Assembly (NCBI GenBank): GCA_965112735.1
Contig: OZ218952.1
Span: forward strand, 2,294,001-2,358,000
Reading direction: 5' to 3'
Length of the DNA: 64,000 nt
DNA from: Phaeosaccion multiseriatum
Taxonomy: Eukaryota; Ochrophyta, other classes
Translations under genes and position numbers: made by a program
Notes under the pieces: model-generated
What the model was told of the DNA's origin: nothing
Databases searched by the model: none
Seen by the model: only the letters and a program-made list of their open reading frames with translations
Part shown: positions 35,401 to 46,700 of the stretch, one piece after another
Layout of the letters: each line of letters opens with the position of its first letter
Position numbering within the stretch: the first letter of the stretch is position 1

Positions 35401-36814
35401 GTCGACTACGAAGCCGAAGAGGAGGGAGAGGAGGGGCAGGGAGGAGAACGAGCAAGGCAGCAGCAGAGACGCCCGAATAGTGCTGGTACTGCTACTGCTA
35501 CTGCATGTGCTGCTTCTGCGGCTGGAGGAAAGCCCAACCCTTGCCATCTGCTTCACCAAGTGTGCCACGCCGCAGCGGCCATTTCGCAATCCGCCTCATA
35601 CGCAGCCCACCCGCAGGAGCAGGAGAAGGGGAGCGACGGACAAGGGCAAGGACTAGGGCGAGCAGGAGGGGGGGGGGGTGGTGGTGGCAGTCGAGGGGCC
35701 TATCGCAGTCAGGGGAGCGGCCCTGCCCCGCAGATGTACGTGGGGACTGTGACAGTGGTGCTTCAGAAGGGGGGCGCTGCAGTTGGCGACGACGGGACTG
35801 GTGTGCACGTACCTCAGGGGGGAGAGGAGGAGGCGCTCGTCGTGCATGCGCTGGGGGCATCCAAGAAGGAGGCACGCGCCAATGCAGCCCTCAAGGTGAG
35901 GCAAGGCAGGAGGGAGGCCGGCAGCAAGTCTTGGCTCCCACCACTTCTGCTTGCTACTGCTACTGTTTCCTCTGCTGCTTCTGCTGCTCCTGCTCCTGCT
36001 CCTGCTCCCGCGCCTGCTACTATACTACTGTTGCTGCTACCACAGCTGCTGACCATACTCTTCGTCTGTCCTGATCTCACCCCCTCCCATTGCATTGCCC
36101 GTGAACTACCAACTACCGCGCCGCGCATCCATCGCGCATGCATGCATTACATCGCACCCCCAACAGATGTTGGCCCGCTTACTCCCTCGTTCCGATGGGC
36201 CCAGGGAAGGGGACGGCACTCACCAAGGAGAGGTGGAAGCCACCGAGTACTACAGAGGAAGAGTGGCGGAGGTGGTGGAGGCGGCCGTGCAGCGCAAGGC
36301 GAGGGAAGCCAAGGCGATTCAAGAGGCGCGGGAGAGGCGGAGGGAAGAAGGGGAAGCGCGAAGGGCCCAACGGGTGGCGGCGCAGCAGGAGCTGGCGGCT
36401 AGGAGGAAGAGAGCGGCGTTGAACAGTCCAAGTGCAGGCGGCGATGGTGATGGTGGTGGTGGTGCGGATGGAGCGGAGGGAGAAAAGTCCAAGAAGGCGA
36501 GGGTGGGGAGCGCTGCCGGGTCATCAGACGGAGAAGGAGGAGGATGTGGAGGGGATGGGGACGGTGGCGGCGTCGAGAGGATGGAGGATCTGCCTACCGC
36601 GGAGGAGCTGGAAAGGCAGGAAAGTGTCCGTGTTGGTGTGGGGAAGGAGAAGGAGGTGGTGGTGGAGGAGGAGGAGGACGGGGGAGGGGGTGAGGAGGAG
36701 GAGGAGGAGGAGGAGGAGGAGGAGGACGGGGGAGGGGGTGAGGAGGAGGAGGAGGGGGGGGAGGAGGAAGAGAGGGGGGAGGAGGGGGAGGAAGGAGGGG
36801 AGAAGATGGTGTAA
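32433..36814 (+). CDS. dsRNA-binding-domain protein, first block (two split dsRBDs)
   Basis: Four exons, join(32433..34096, 34416..34479, 35086..35895, 36167..36814), close in phase (2, 0, 0) and give up to 1061 aa. The start MGDYSPYDEWGHPKHGQFF is followed by Gln, Gly and Arg-rich low complexity. dsRBD 1: PVVALHEYCQRFLKDKPEYSF (exon 1), then an acidic insert, then FSCMVKVGRKTFGPGMG (exon 2) and RRHK joined to EAENNAALCALRSIL (exon 3). This is a textbook dsRBD interrupted in its beta sheet. dsRBD 2: NPCHLLHQVCH, a low-complexity insert, YVGTVTVVLQKGG, then ALGASKKEARANAALK joined to MLARLLP. The tail is Glu/Gly-rich. The stop TAA at 36812-36814 lies inside a GTAAGG that could serve as a splice donor, so the gene may continue into the block at 38072. 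Confidence 0.75.
34515..34890 (+). repeat. Minisatellite of roughly 31 bp units
   Basis: About a dozen copies of a unit containing GCTAAGCTGTGGTGTACAAG followed by GCTTTGCTAATG, with variants (GCG for GTG, TATT for TAAT). It fills most of the intron 34480-35085 of the dsRBD gene. Confidence 0.95.
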
Positions 36815-38071
36815 GGAAGGGGGATAGGAGGAGACGGAAGGGCAGGGGGAGGAGGAGGAGGAGGAGGAGGAGGAGAAGGAGGAAGGTCCGGAGTGGGCTT
36901 GAATAATTGAAGGATAGGGGTGGTACGAAGGTGTGTAGGGGAGAGAGCGAAGCGTCATGTGAACACGTGGTACTTAAACGCATGCGGGTTTGCAAGTCTT
37001 CTTTCGTATGGGGGATGGGGTGACTGCAGATAGATGGGAGGGTTGGTAGCAGAAGGTGTAGGGCGGGGTGTACGGAGCAAAAGAGTTTTGCGTGTGCTTC
37101 TCGCTGGACCAGTCAAGCAGGTTAGGCAGGACAGAGATGCTGTGTGTACGATACAGCGACCGCCCAAGCGATAAAAGCACAGAGAGATTCGTTCCTTGTA
37201 CCACCTGTGCCCTCTCCACATGGCCGGACCACACCTTTCCTTTCGCACCCAAAGGCGATCAAAGGCGTTGTCGGACATGTGGCGATGGCCCTGGGATCGG
37301 TCGTGGGCCGTGCTCTCTCTCTCTCTCTCTCTCTCTCTACCTCTCTCTCTGCTGTCTGCTGCTGTGCGGCAGAGAGGCAGAGAGGTAGGGAAGAGGTGGA
37401 TGGGTGTGCCTGGCTCGCCGTTCGCCCCCTCCTCCCCCTTGCGCTGTCGCTGTTGATGTCCAGTGTGCCTAGTGAGCGGTGCTGTGCAGGGCAGAGTAGG
37501 TGGTGGCGTGCCCCTTGCCCGTGTGTACAGCGCTCAGAACACGCTGCCTCTTCGCGGCTCTCCTCGACTCACACAGATGACACACAGGCGGCACGTCCAA
37601 TGCAAGCAAGCAAACGACTTTGTGCCGGCAAGTGCCATCTGTGTGAGATGAGGGTCATGCATATATGCCGGAGAAGCCTGGTGCCAGGTCGCGTAAGACC
37701 CTTGGAGGCAACCTTTGAGGCCTTGCTGCACCAGACTTCTCCCGGACGATGGCAAGCCTGCCTCACTTCACACACCATGGCATGGAAACGGCTCTTTCTG
37801 CCACACACGCCCCTGATAGAGAGATGGCCACTGACTGGTTATTGAGCCCACACCCCACCCTTTGCAAGTTCCATCCATCTTTTCTTCCAACTGGTCTTTG
37901 TTTTTCACCCCCCTCCCCCAACACGCACACGCTCTCTATCTCCTCTCCCTCTGCCTCTCTCTTCTTTTCTCTCTCTCCCTCCCGACCCCCCTGTCTCTCC
38001 TCCCCTTTCTCTCTGTCTCTCTCCCTCCCCATTAACAACAACAACAACAACGACGACAACAACAACAACAG
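36815..38071. other. Unassigned stretch between the two dsRBD blocks
   Basis: About 1.26 kb. If the two blocks are one gene it must hold at least one exon carrying the first half of a dsRBD. Short open frames exist (for example around 37068-37320) but none shows a recognisable dsRBD half. CT tracts occur at 37313-37350 and 37930-38030, and an AAC tract ends at the acceptor at 38071. Confidence 0.4.
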
Positions 38072-41000
38072 GCTACGCACGTGCGCCAAGCCCAAGCCTC
38101 TCTCCGAGAGATCATGCCCGACATTGGCCTCGCCTCCGTACTCGCCATGCACGGCGGCAAGGTACAGGTTGGGGTCGAGGCCACCCAACAAGAGGAAGAG
38201 GAGGAGGAGGAGAAGGAGGAGGAGGAGGGGCAGCTCATAGGGGCAGGAGGAGGAATCCAAGCAGCAGCCCAACGAGCCCGGAGGAGGCAGCGCCAGCAGC
38301 AGGAGCAGCAGGGGGGAAGGGAGGAGGAAGTGGAGGCGGCCCGGGCAGCGACGCTTTATTCCGACTTGCTCTATCGACTCTGTCGGATCGATTCGCGCAT
38401 CTCCGTCCCACGGGGACACTCCTTCTCCGTGTCGAAGGAGGGGAGGGTGGTGTCTGCTCTCAAGATTGTCGTCAAGACTGGAAGGCAGGGCACCAGCATG
38501 GATGATAACCTTCGGGTGAGTGGCTGGGTGAATGGGCGCCCAGGGTGGGTGGGTGGGTGGATGAGTGGGTGGATGAGTGGATGGATGAGTGGGTGGGTCC
38601 GTCAGTCAGTCAGCCAGTCAGTGCGAAAGCAAGGAAGTGACAAGATGCTTTTAGGGGCGGGGGGTGGGCGGCAAAGTAGTGAAACGGTGATGCACTGATT
38701 AGGAGGTTTGACGCGCACCTAACCACTCCATGGTACTGCCTGACGAGGATTACCGGCCCCCGGCCACTCTCCTGCTTCTTTCTTCTCCCTTCCTGTACTC
38801 AATCCTTCTTTCCCCTTGTCCTGGGCAGGAGGGCGATGTGCTGGTGATGCACAAGGGCTCCGGCGACACAAAGACCGAGGCCAAGAACGCCGTATCCCTC
38901 AAGGTAAGTCACTCAAGCAAGGAAACAGAGCAGGGCTGCTGTAGACCAGTGTCACAGTCTCTGCCCTCTGCCGTCCGTCACGATGGACCAGGAGATCGCG
39001 CTCCCAATACGTAGGATGGGGCCGCGGGATTTGTTTTCCCTCTCCTCTCTTCGATCAATCCCTTTTCTATCACTTGTCTGCTTCTCTCTTCTGTCGGTCT
39101 TCTCTTGTGTGTGTCTCTCCGTCTGTGCGTCTGTGTGTGGCCACGGGTCTCCTCCGTCCCGTCCCATCCCGTCCAACTCTTCCCTTCCCTTTGTGTGCGT
39201 GTGTATGTATGTGTATGTGCGTGTGTGTGCGTGTGTGTGCGTGTGCGTGTGCGTGTGCGTGTGTATGTGTGTGTATGTGTGTGTGTGTGCATATGTGGCG
39301 GGGGCAGGCTCTACGCTTCCTCCTCAACTCGAGCAAGTCGTCCCTCATCCCTGCCACCCTCGACGCGCTAGAGGCGCAAAAGAAGAGCGCGCTACTGGGC
39401 ATGGACACGTGCGCGGGTGGTGATGATGGTGGCATAGCTAAGGGCAAGGAGGGGGAAGAGGAGGAGAAGGGTGCGAACAGTGGTTCTGGGGCTTCTGCAG
39501 CTGGCGACGCTTCTGCGTACAGCGTGCGTCGTGAGGAGTGGCGCTGGCCTTTGGGCGGTGAGTTGGCGGCTGCAGCAGCCAAGATTTATCGGTCTGCGAG
39601 GGTGGGAAAGGAGCAAGAGCAACAGCTGGTGATCCAGCAGCAGCAACAGCAAGGACAAGGGGCGGCAGGAGAAGGGTCGATGGACGTTGGCGAGGATGGG
39701 CAGGGGCAAGGGCCCTCTGTCCGGGAGGCAGGAGGAGCAATGCCGATGGACACTGAGATTGGGAGCAGCAGCAGCAGCAGTGGCGGCTGTGACGGTGGTG
39801 CAGCAGCGGTACCGGACACTCTGAATCAGACCCACTGCTACTTCCTTCATAAGCTCTGTCTCCTCGACCCGCGCATTCTTAGTAATGCAGGTGGGTTGGT
39901 CGGGGGAGGGGGGTGGATGATGGAGGTCGGGCAGTGAGCGAGGAGGAAGAAGAAGAAGAAGAGGAGGAGGAGGTGGAGGAGGAGGAGGAGGGGGGGGGGG
40001 GAGGGGAGGAGGAGGAGGAGGAGGAGGAGGCAGAAGAAGGCAATCTGTGTGTGATGTGCTGTCCTGTGGTGGTGGAGCGTGCCTCTGCTGACCTTGTTCG
40101 GAGAGTGCTGTACTACAGTATACTATCTCTCTCACACGCCTTTGCCCTGCCCTGCCCTGCCCTGCCCTGCCCTGCGGCCTTGTGTTGTGTTCTCCTCCCT
40201 CCTCTCTCACATCTGCTTCGCCTGTCGATGTGCCACACTCACTCACACACACATGCGCACACACGGACACACATGCGCACACACACGACAGTGTACTCTA
40301 AGATCGCAGATCCGTCGGCTCCGGGAGAGCCGTCGCGCATGGCGGTCAGCGTTCGACTCATCCATAACCAGGTACCGTGTGAGTCTTGAGAGAGAGGTCA
40401 GGATACAATCTAGGGAGGTGTGTGTGGGTGTCTTGTATGTGGCTTTAGTTGAGAGAGAGAGATCAGGTGCGCGCCAACGCGGCACATACAAAAGCAAGCA
40501 ACAGTGAACCTCTCTATCTCTTTCTCCTCGCTGCCACGAAGAGAGCCTGGTCTTTTTTCTCTTTCCTCTTTCTATTCGATACATATTCGAGGTGCTGCTA
40601 CCGCTCGGCCACAGCTGACATTTCACGTGTTAGATTGGTCCTTTTAGCTGTACGTGCTTGTCTGTGTTGACATTTTGTGCCTGTTTGATCACTGTTTGTT
40701 GGCTGCTGTTTCGATGGCAGCAGGTGGCTGAGAACGAGGTGGTGATGCAGAGAGGCTTGGTGACGGAGGAGGAGGTGGAGCTCTTTGAGGAGGGTGAGGC
40801 CAAGAACAAGAGGGAGGCGAGGAATGCAGCCGCTCTCAAGGTACGGGTGAGGGGAGGGGAGGGGAGGGAGAAAGGGGGGTAAGGGGTTGAAGTGCACTGG
40901 GTCGATATACTTGCGTGTAGCTTCCTTCCTTTCGTCCTCCCGATTGTCTCACTCTCTCTCTCTCTCTTCACTCTCTCTCTCTGCTCTCCCTCTTTCTCCT

Positions 41001-42123
41001 TCCTTTCGGTAGATGCTCCAAATCCTGCTGGGCGTAACGGACGATGCTGCTTTGGAAGCGGCCATCGCAAAGCTTGAGCACGCCAAGGCCAAGGAAGACA
41101 AGAAGAGTAAAGCAAAGAGGGCAGCTAGAGCGGCGGCGGCAGCGGCAGCGGCAGCGGTTGGCAAGGAGGGGGGGGCGGACCGAGGGGACAATGGCATCCG
41201 AGTCGGGGGGGAGACGATGATTCAACTCGATAAGATGAATGATAAAGTGTTTGGCGGGCAGGGCGGAGCGGAGGAGACTCTGGAGGAGATTGCCGAACGA
41301 CAACGACTGCGGCAACAGGAGCAGGAACAGGAGGAGAAGAAGAAGAAGGGGGGGGCGCAGCAGCTGGTGGTGGTACAGCAGCAGGGGGGCGGTCAAGAGG
41401 AGGAGGAGGAGGAGGAGGGGGAGGAGGAGGAGGAGGGGAAACAGGCCGAGGAGAAGAGCAAGCGAAGTGGTGATGGTGGTGGCGCCAGCGGGGGCGACCG
41501 AAGCCTGGTTGAGTCCATGAATATTCTGCAATCCACCATGGAGGAGCAAGACAGACAGGACGCAGCCGCCGCCGCTGGTGGTGGGGCAGCAGCAGCAGCA
41601 GTAGTAGGAGCAGCAGGAGCAGCAGGAGCAGCAGGAGCCGCAGTTGGTGATACAGCAGCAGCACCGGCACCAGCACCAGCAGCAGGGGAAGAGGGTCGCA
41701 GCGTCTCCTTGGAGGAGACGGCGCGACTTGAGGCCCAGGAGGAGGAGGAGAAGGCGTGCATGCTGCTCATGTGCACCTTCCTCCACCGGCTCTGCTGCGC
41801 CGACACGCGAGTGCTCAAGTCCCCGTGCTACACCATCTCTATCCTCGAGGAATGCATTCGGGCGGAGGTGCGAGTGGAGTTGCAGAGGAAGGCCCTCCCG
41901 GCAGCAGCAGCAGCAGCAGCAGCAGCAACGGCGGCGGCGCCGAGCGGTAGCACTACCACTAGTAGTAGTAGTAGTGGTGGTGGTGGTATTGGTGGTGGTA
42001 ATGGTAGTGGTGGTAGTAGTAGTGGTGGTGGTGGTGGTGGTGGTGGTGGTGGTGGTGGTGGTGGTGGTGGTGGTGGTGGTGGTGGTGGTACGGGTGCAGA
42101 GCTGGGGGCGGGGCCGAGTGGGG

Positions 42124-42156
<33 letters not shown>

Positions 42157-42509
42157 GCAGTGTCGGCAGTGTCGGCAGTAGTGTCCAATTACCAGGGGAG
42201 GCCTTCTTCCTTCAAAAGGTGGGCGAGGGGAGCACAAAGAAAGAGGCCAAGGCACTAGCGGCTTTCAAGGTAAATGAAGGGGTGTGGGAGAGGGAGTGAA
42301 GTGGGAAGTGGTGTGTGGCGTGCTGCTCGCGTTATGGCCCTTCTGTCTCCTCTCTTTCTCCCCACCCCCACCCTCCTCATTGTCTCACATACACACAAAC
42401 TCAAATACACGCACCCCTTCCCCTCCCCGTCGCTTACCCCACCACCCACCTCTCCCATTCCCCCCAACGCGCGCACGCACACGCACGCGCACACGCACAC
42501 GCACGCACG

Positions 42510-42550
<41 letters not shown>

Positions 42551-43144
42551 CTGCTCCGCGTCCTGCTGCCCGACGCCGTCACCCCACGCGACATTTCCCT
42601 TGCCGTGGACCGCAAGGAGGAAGCCTACACCTCGTTGAAGCTTGTGGCGGCACGCACGATGGACTCGCTCCTGGCGGCGCGGGGAGGTGAGCTCAAGGGA
42701 CCGCTGCTGCTTAACGCGGAGCTCGTGCACACCTTCCATAAGGAGAAGGAGAAAGTCGGGCAGGGGGCGGGCAAGGAGAAGGAGGTAGCCGCGGCAGCGG
42801 TAGCAGCGGTGGCGGCGGTAGATGGTGCTGCTGCTGGTGGCGGTGTCGGAGGGGCTGCTGCTGCGGATGATGGAGCAGCGGGTGCAGGAGGAGGAGGAGA
42901 AGGCGGGGCGAGTGGACAGGGTGGTGATATACAGGGCACAGGTGGCACACCCCTCCTTCGCTTCAAGGGCAAGCTTCCGGAAGAGCTCACCGTGGTGGAG
43001 CTGAGAGAGGTGCTCGGAGAGTTTGGGTTGAACACGTTTGGCATGAGGAAGGGGCTCTTGCAGCGCTTGAAGGCCCACGCAGAGAGCCAGGCCTTCCTCG
43101 CTGCGGGCGGGGCAGCAGCAGCAGCAGCGGCGGGAGTCCGGTGA
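38072..43144 (+). CDS. Multi-dsRBD protein with C-terminal SAP domain, second block
   Basis: Seven exons, join(38072..38515, 38829..38903, 39308..39890, 40292..40371, 40721..40840, 41013..42269, 42551..43144), phases all closing, give 1050 aa without an N-terminus. The first exon starts inside a dsRBD second helix ([13 protein letters not shown]). Three more split dsRBDs follow: [12 protein letters not shown] ... [17 protein letters not shown] then [19 protein letters not shown] ... [17 protein letters not shown] then [20 protein letters not shown] ... [16 protein letters not shown] then LLRVLLPD. In each, an intron cuts at the same place, right after the '(A)LK' of helix 2. Long Ala, Gly, Ser and Glu tracts are inserted between elements. 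The C-terminus has a SAP-like helix-turn-helix ([19 protein letters not shown]) expected to bind DNA or RNA. Role: probably nuclear dsRNA or structured-RNA binding; specifics unknown. Confidence 0.78.
41975..42092. repeat. GGT tract encoding polyglycine
   Basis: More than 30 GGT/AGT units in the exon 41013..42269, giving a Ser/Gly then pure Gly linker inside the last dsRBD. Confidence 0.95.
42470..42550. repeat. CA/CG microsatellite ending at a splice acceptor
   Basis: The ACAC tract serves directly as the intron end; the acceptor AG of exon 42551 follows it without a separate polypyrimidine tract. Confidence 0.85.
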
Positions 43145-43188
43145 TGCGATGGCAAGCAGCAACAGGAGTAGATAGGGAGAGGAGAGTT

Positions 43189-43232
<44 letters not shown>

Positions 43233-43796
43233 CAGCTGGATGGCAGCTCACGACACATGGCCTGCCCGGGTAGGTGAGCAGGACGAACAGGGGCTCACGA
43301 ACAGGGTGTGTGCAGGGTGCGCGCCGCGATGGCTCAACGGGGGTGCTCGTGGGACAGTCATGGGGACAAATGTTCTGTGGCCAATGGTGGCGACAAGCAA
43401 CGGCTCTTTGGAGGAGCATGTCATTGCGTGTCGTCATCTCGAGCTGTATGGTATGCCCCGTTGTGGTTGGTTGGTTGATTGATATTGTGAGATTTTGGGT
43501 ATTGTTGCGGGGATGAGCGAGGGGAGAGGGAGGCCACCCTCCTCCTTCGCATCGAGTTTGGAGGTGGAGGAGCCTTCGGTGAGGATAAAACAGAACTAAT
43601 ATGCTGGAAGGACTCCGAATGTTCTTTTAATTAAAAAATATTTAATTCATTAAGAAAAAGGAGGTGGAAATGTGCCACATCTAAGCGCGTGTGCGTGTGG
43701 CAGCGAGTGAGTGAGTGCGTTTGCATGCGAGCGTGTGGATGTGTGTGTGTGTGTGCTGCGTTTGTGTGTGTGCGTGTGTGTGGGGTGCCTTTCTTC
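43145..43796. other. Convergent 3' spacer
   Basis: Between the dsRBD stop and the channel stop. Holds a GA tract (43189-43230), an AT-rich patch (43610-43660) that could serve as polyadenylation region, and GT tracts (43735-43785). No convincing exon. Confidence 0.55.
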
Positions 43797-46700
43797 TCAC
43801 ACAATGGCCTCGGCCATTCCTCCGCCCTGAGGCCCCTCCTTCACGGCACTTCCCTTGCTGCCCTTTGTAGTACTCGGGTCGAGTGTTGACAGCCCCTGCG
43901 ATAGAGCGAGGGAGGGAGGGAGGGAGGGAGGGAGGGAGGAGGAAGGGAGGGAGGGAAAAGGCAAGTGTCGGTAAGTAACAGCAAAACGAGAGAGAGCACA
44001 GACTTTGAGGTGCTGACCACGCCCTGACTTGAATTGTCACTTGGCGACACTCCACAGCAGGGCGATGCTGTGGTGCGGCGATCGTTCAGTGGTGTCGCTC
44101 GGTGGTCTCCCAGACCCAGCCACGCCACTCACTCTTCGCACTCACGCACTCACGCACTCACCTGACCCTGGAGCAGGCAGGACTGTGTCTCTCTCGTGCT
44201 CTCGGCGTTCTGCTTTCCTGCTCCAGGGACAAGCTTGTCGAGGAACTCCGCCTTCGGAACGGTAGAGCGACCTACAAGCAGAATGCATGCACGCACGCAC
44301 GCACACATAAATAATCACTCGCTTGTTCACTCACGCAGTCACCCACGCACTCACGTACTGACTGACTGACTGACTGACTGACTGACTGACTGACTGACTG
44401 ACTGAGTGACTGACTGACTGACTGACTGACTGACTGACTGACTGACTGACTGACTGACTGACTGACTGAGTGAGTGACTGAGTGAGTGAGTGAGTGACTG
44501 AGTGAGTGACTGACTGACTGACTGACTGACTGACTGACTGACTGACTGACTGACTGACTGACTGATTGACTGACTGACTGACTGACTGACTGACTGACTG
44601 ACTGACTGACTGACTGACTGACTGACTGACTGACTGACTGACTGACTGACTGACTGACTGACTGACTGACTGACTGACTGACTGACTGACTGACTGACTG
44701 ACTGACTGACTGACTGACTGACTGACTGACTGACTGACTGACTGACTGACTGACTGACTGACTGACTGACTGACTGACTGACTGACTGACTGACTGACTG
44801 ACTGACTGACTGACTGACTGACTGACTGACTGACTGACTGACTGACTGACTGACTGACTGACTGACTGACTGACTGACTGACTGACTGACTGACTGACTG
44901 ACTGACTGACTGACTGACTGACTGACTGACTGACTGACTGACTGACTGACTGACTGACTGACTGACTGACTGACTGACTGACTGACTGACTGACTGACTG
45001 ACTGACTGACTGACTGACTGACTGACTGACTGACTGACTGACTGACTGACTGACTGACTGACTGACTGACTGACTGACTGACTGACTGACTGACTGACTG
45101 ACTGACTGACTGACTGACTGACTGACTGACTGACTGACTGACTGACTGACTGACTGACTGACTGACTGACTGACTGACTGACTGACTGACTGACTGACTG
45201 ACTGACTGACTGACTGACTGACTGACTGACTGACTGACTGACTGACTGACTGACTGACTGACTGACTGACTGACTGACTGACTGACTGACTGACTGACTG
45301 ACTGACTGACTGACTGACTGACTGACTGACTGACTGACTGACTGACTGACTGACTGACTGACTGACTGACTGACTGACTGACTGACTGACTGACTGACTG
45401 ACTGACTGACTGACTGACTGACTGACTGACTGACTGACTGACTGACTGACTGACTGACTGACTGACTGACTGACTGACTGACTGACTGACTGACTGACTG
45501 ACTGACTGACTGACTGACTGACTGACTGACTGACTGACTGACTGACTGACTGACTGACTGACTGACTGACTGACTGACTGACTGACTGACTGACTGACTG
45601 ACTGACTGACTGACTGACTGACTGACTGACTGACTGACTGACTGACTGACTGACTGACTGACTGACTGACTGACTGGACTGACTGACTGACTGACTGACT
45701 GACTGACTGACTGACTGACTGACTGACTGACTGACTGACTGACTGACTGACTGACTGACTGACTGACTGACTGACTGACTGACTGACTGACTGACTGACT
45801 GACTGACTGACTGACTGACTGACTGACTGACTGACTGACTGACTGACTGACTGACTGACTGACTGACTGACTGACTGACTGACTGACTGACTGACTGACT
45901 GACTGACTGACTGACTGACTGACTGACTGACTGACTGACTGACTGACTGACTGACTGACTGACTGACTGACTGGCTGACCTTTGCAGAGCTTCTCGAAGT
46001 CCGCCTTGATGCTCTGCAGAGCCTGCATGTCCAGCCTGCCTTGCTTCATCAACTGAAGCGATCGAGCAAAGTAATAAAGCAAACGAGCCAGTCAGTGGTA
46101 CCACAAGAGGGACGTGGTTAGTCAGAAGAATGAGGGTGTCGGACCCAAAGGCGGGCGTCAAAGAGCTACCCACTAAAGAGTCACTCACTGCTCTCCGAGG
46201 ATGAGGCAGTGATGGAGCCGTCGAAAGCAAGCAAGCATAGCAAGGAATCCACCCACCCCTATACTCGTAACTCTCCACACAACATGCCTGTCCACCCCTT
46301 CCTCCTTCCTCCTTCTCTTGCCTTCCTCCAACTCCTCACCATGAGGCACAAGAACTCTTCCTGGTCGATCTCGGCGTCCTTGTTGCCCAAGCAGTCCAGC
46401 ACCTGCAGGTCCGCTCGCGTCAGCTTCTCCTCCAGCTTGGAGGTCAGCTTGGCCTCCTGTGGCGACGATTGAGCACACACATCCGAACGGCCATCAGCAG
46501 CAGCAGAAGAAGCGTATGTGAGCAAAGCAGTCCATATGAACTGCGGAGGTTAGTACTCCGGTCGGCCAGCGCCTCTGCCCCTCTGTCCGGTCCTGCGCAC
46601 GTGTCGCTCACCTGGTAGCGGTCAACGATGACGCTTGCCACGCGACCAAGAGCCATGGCGAAGATTGGGATACTTTGGTACGCGAAGGAAGGAAAGAAGG

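Noticed and set aside
37068-37845. Cys-containing short frames that might be a zinc finger or a missing dsRBD exon
   Set aside because: No pattern of zinc ligands or dsRBD helix could be matched, and the frames end in CT tracts.
44272-46278. Open frames of about 580-670 residues made of Ser, Val and Gln on the minus strand
   Set aside because: They are translations of the CTGA array, which has no stop in any minus frame; the ends belong to real channel exons in other frames.
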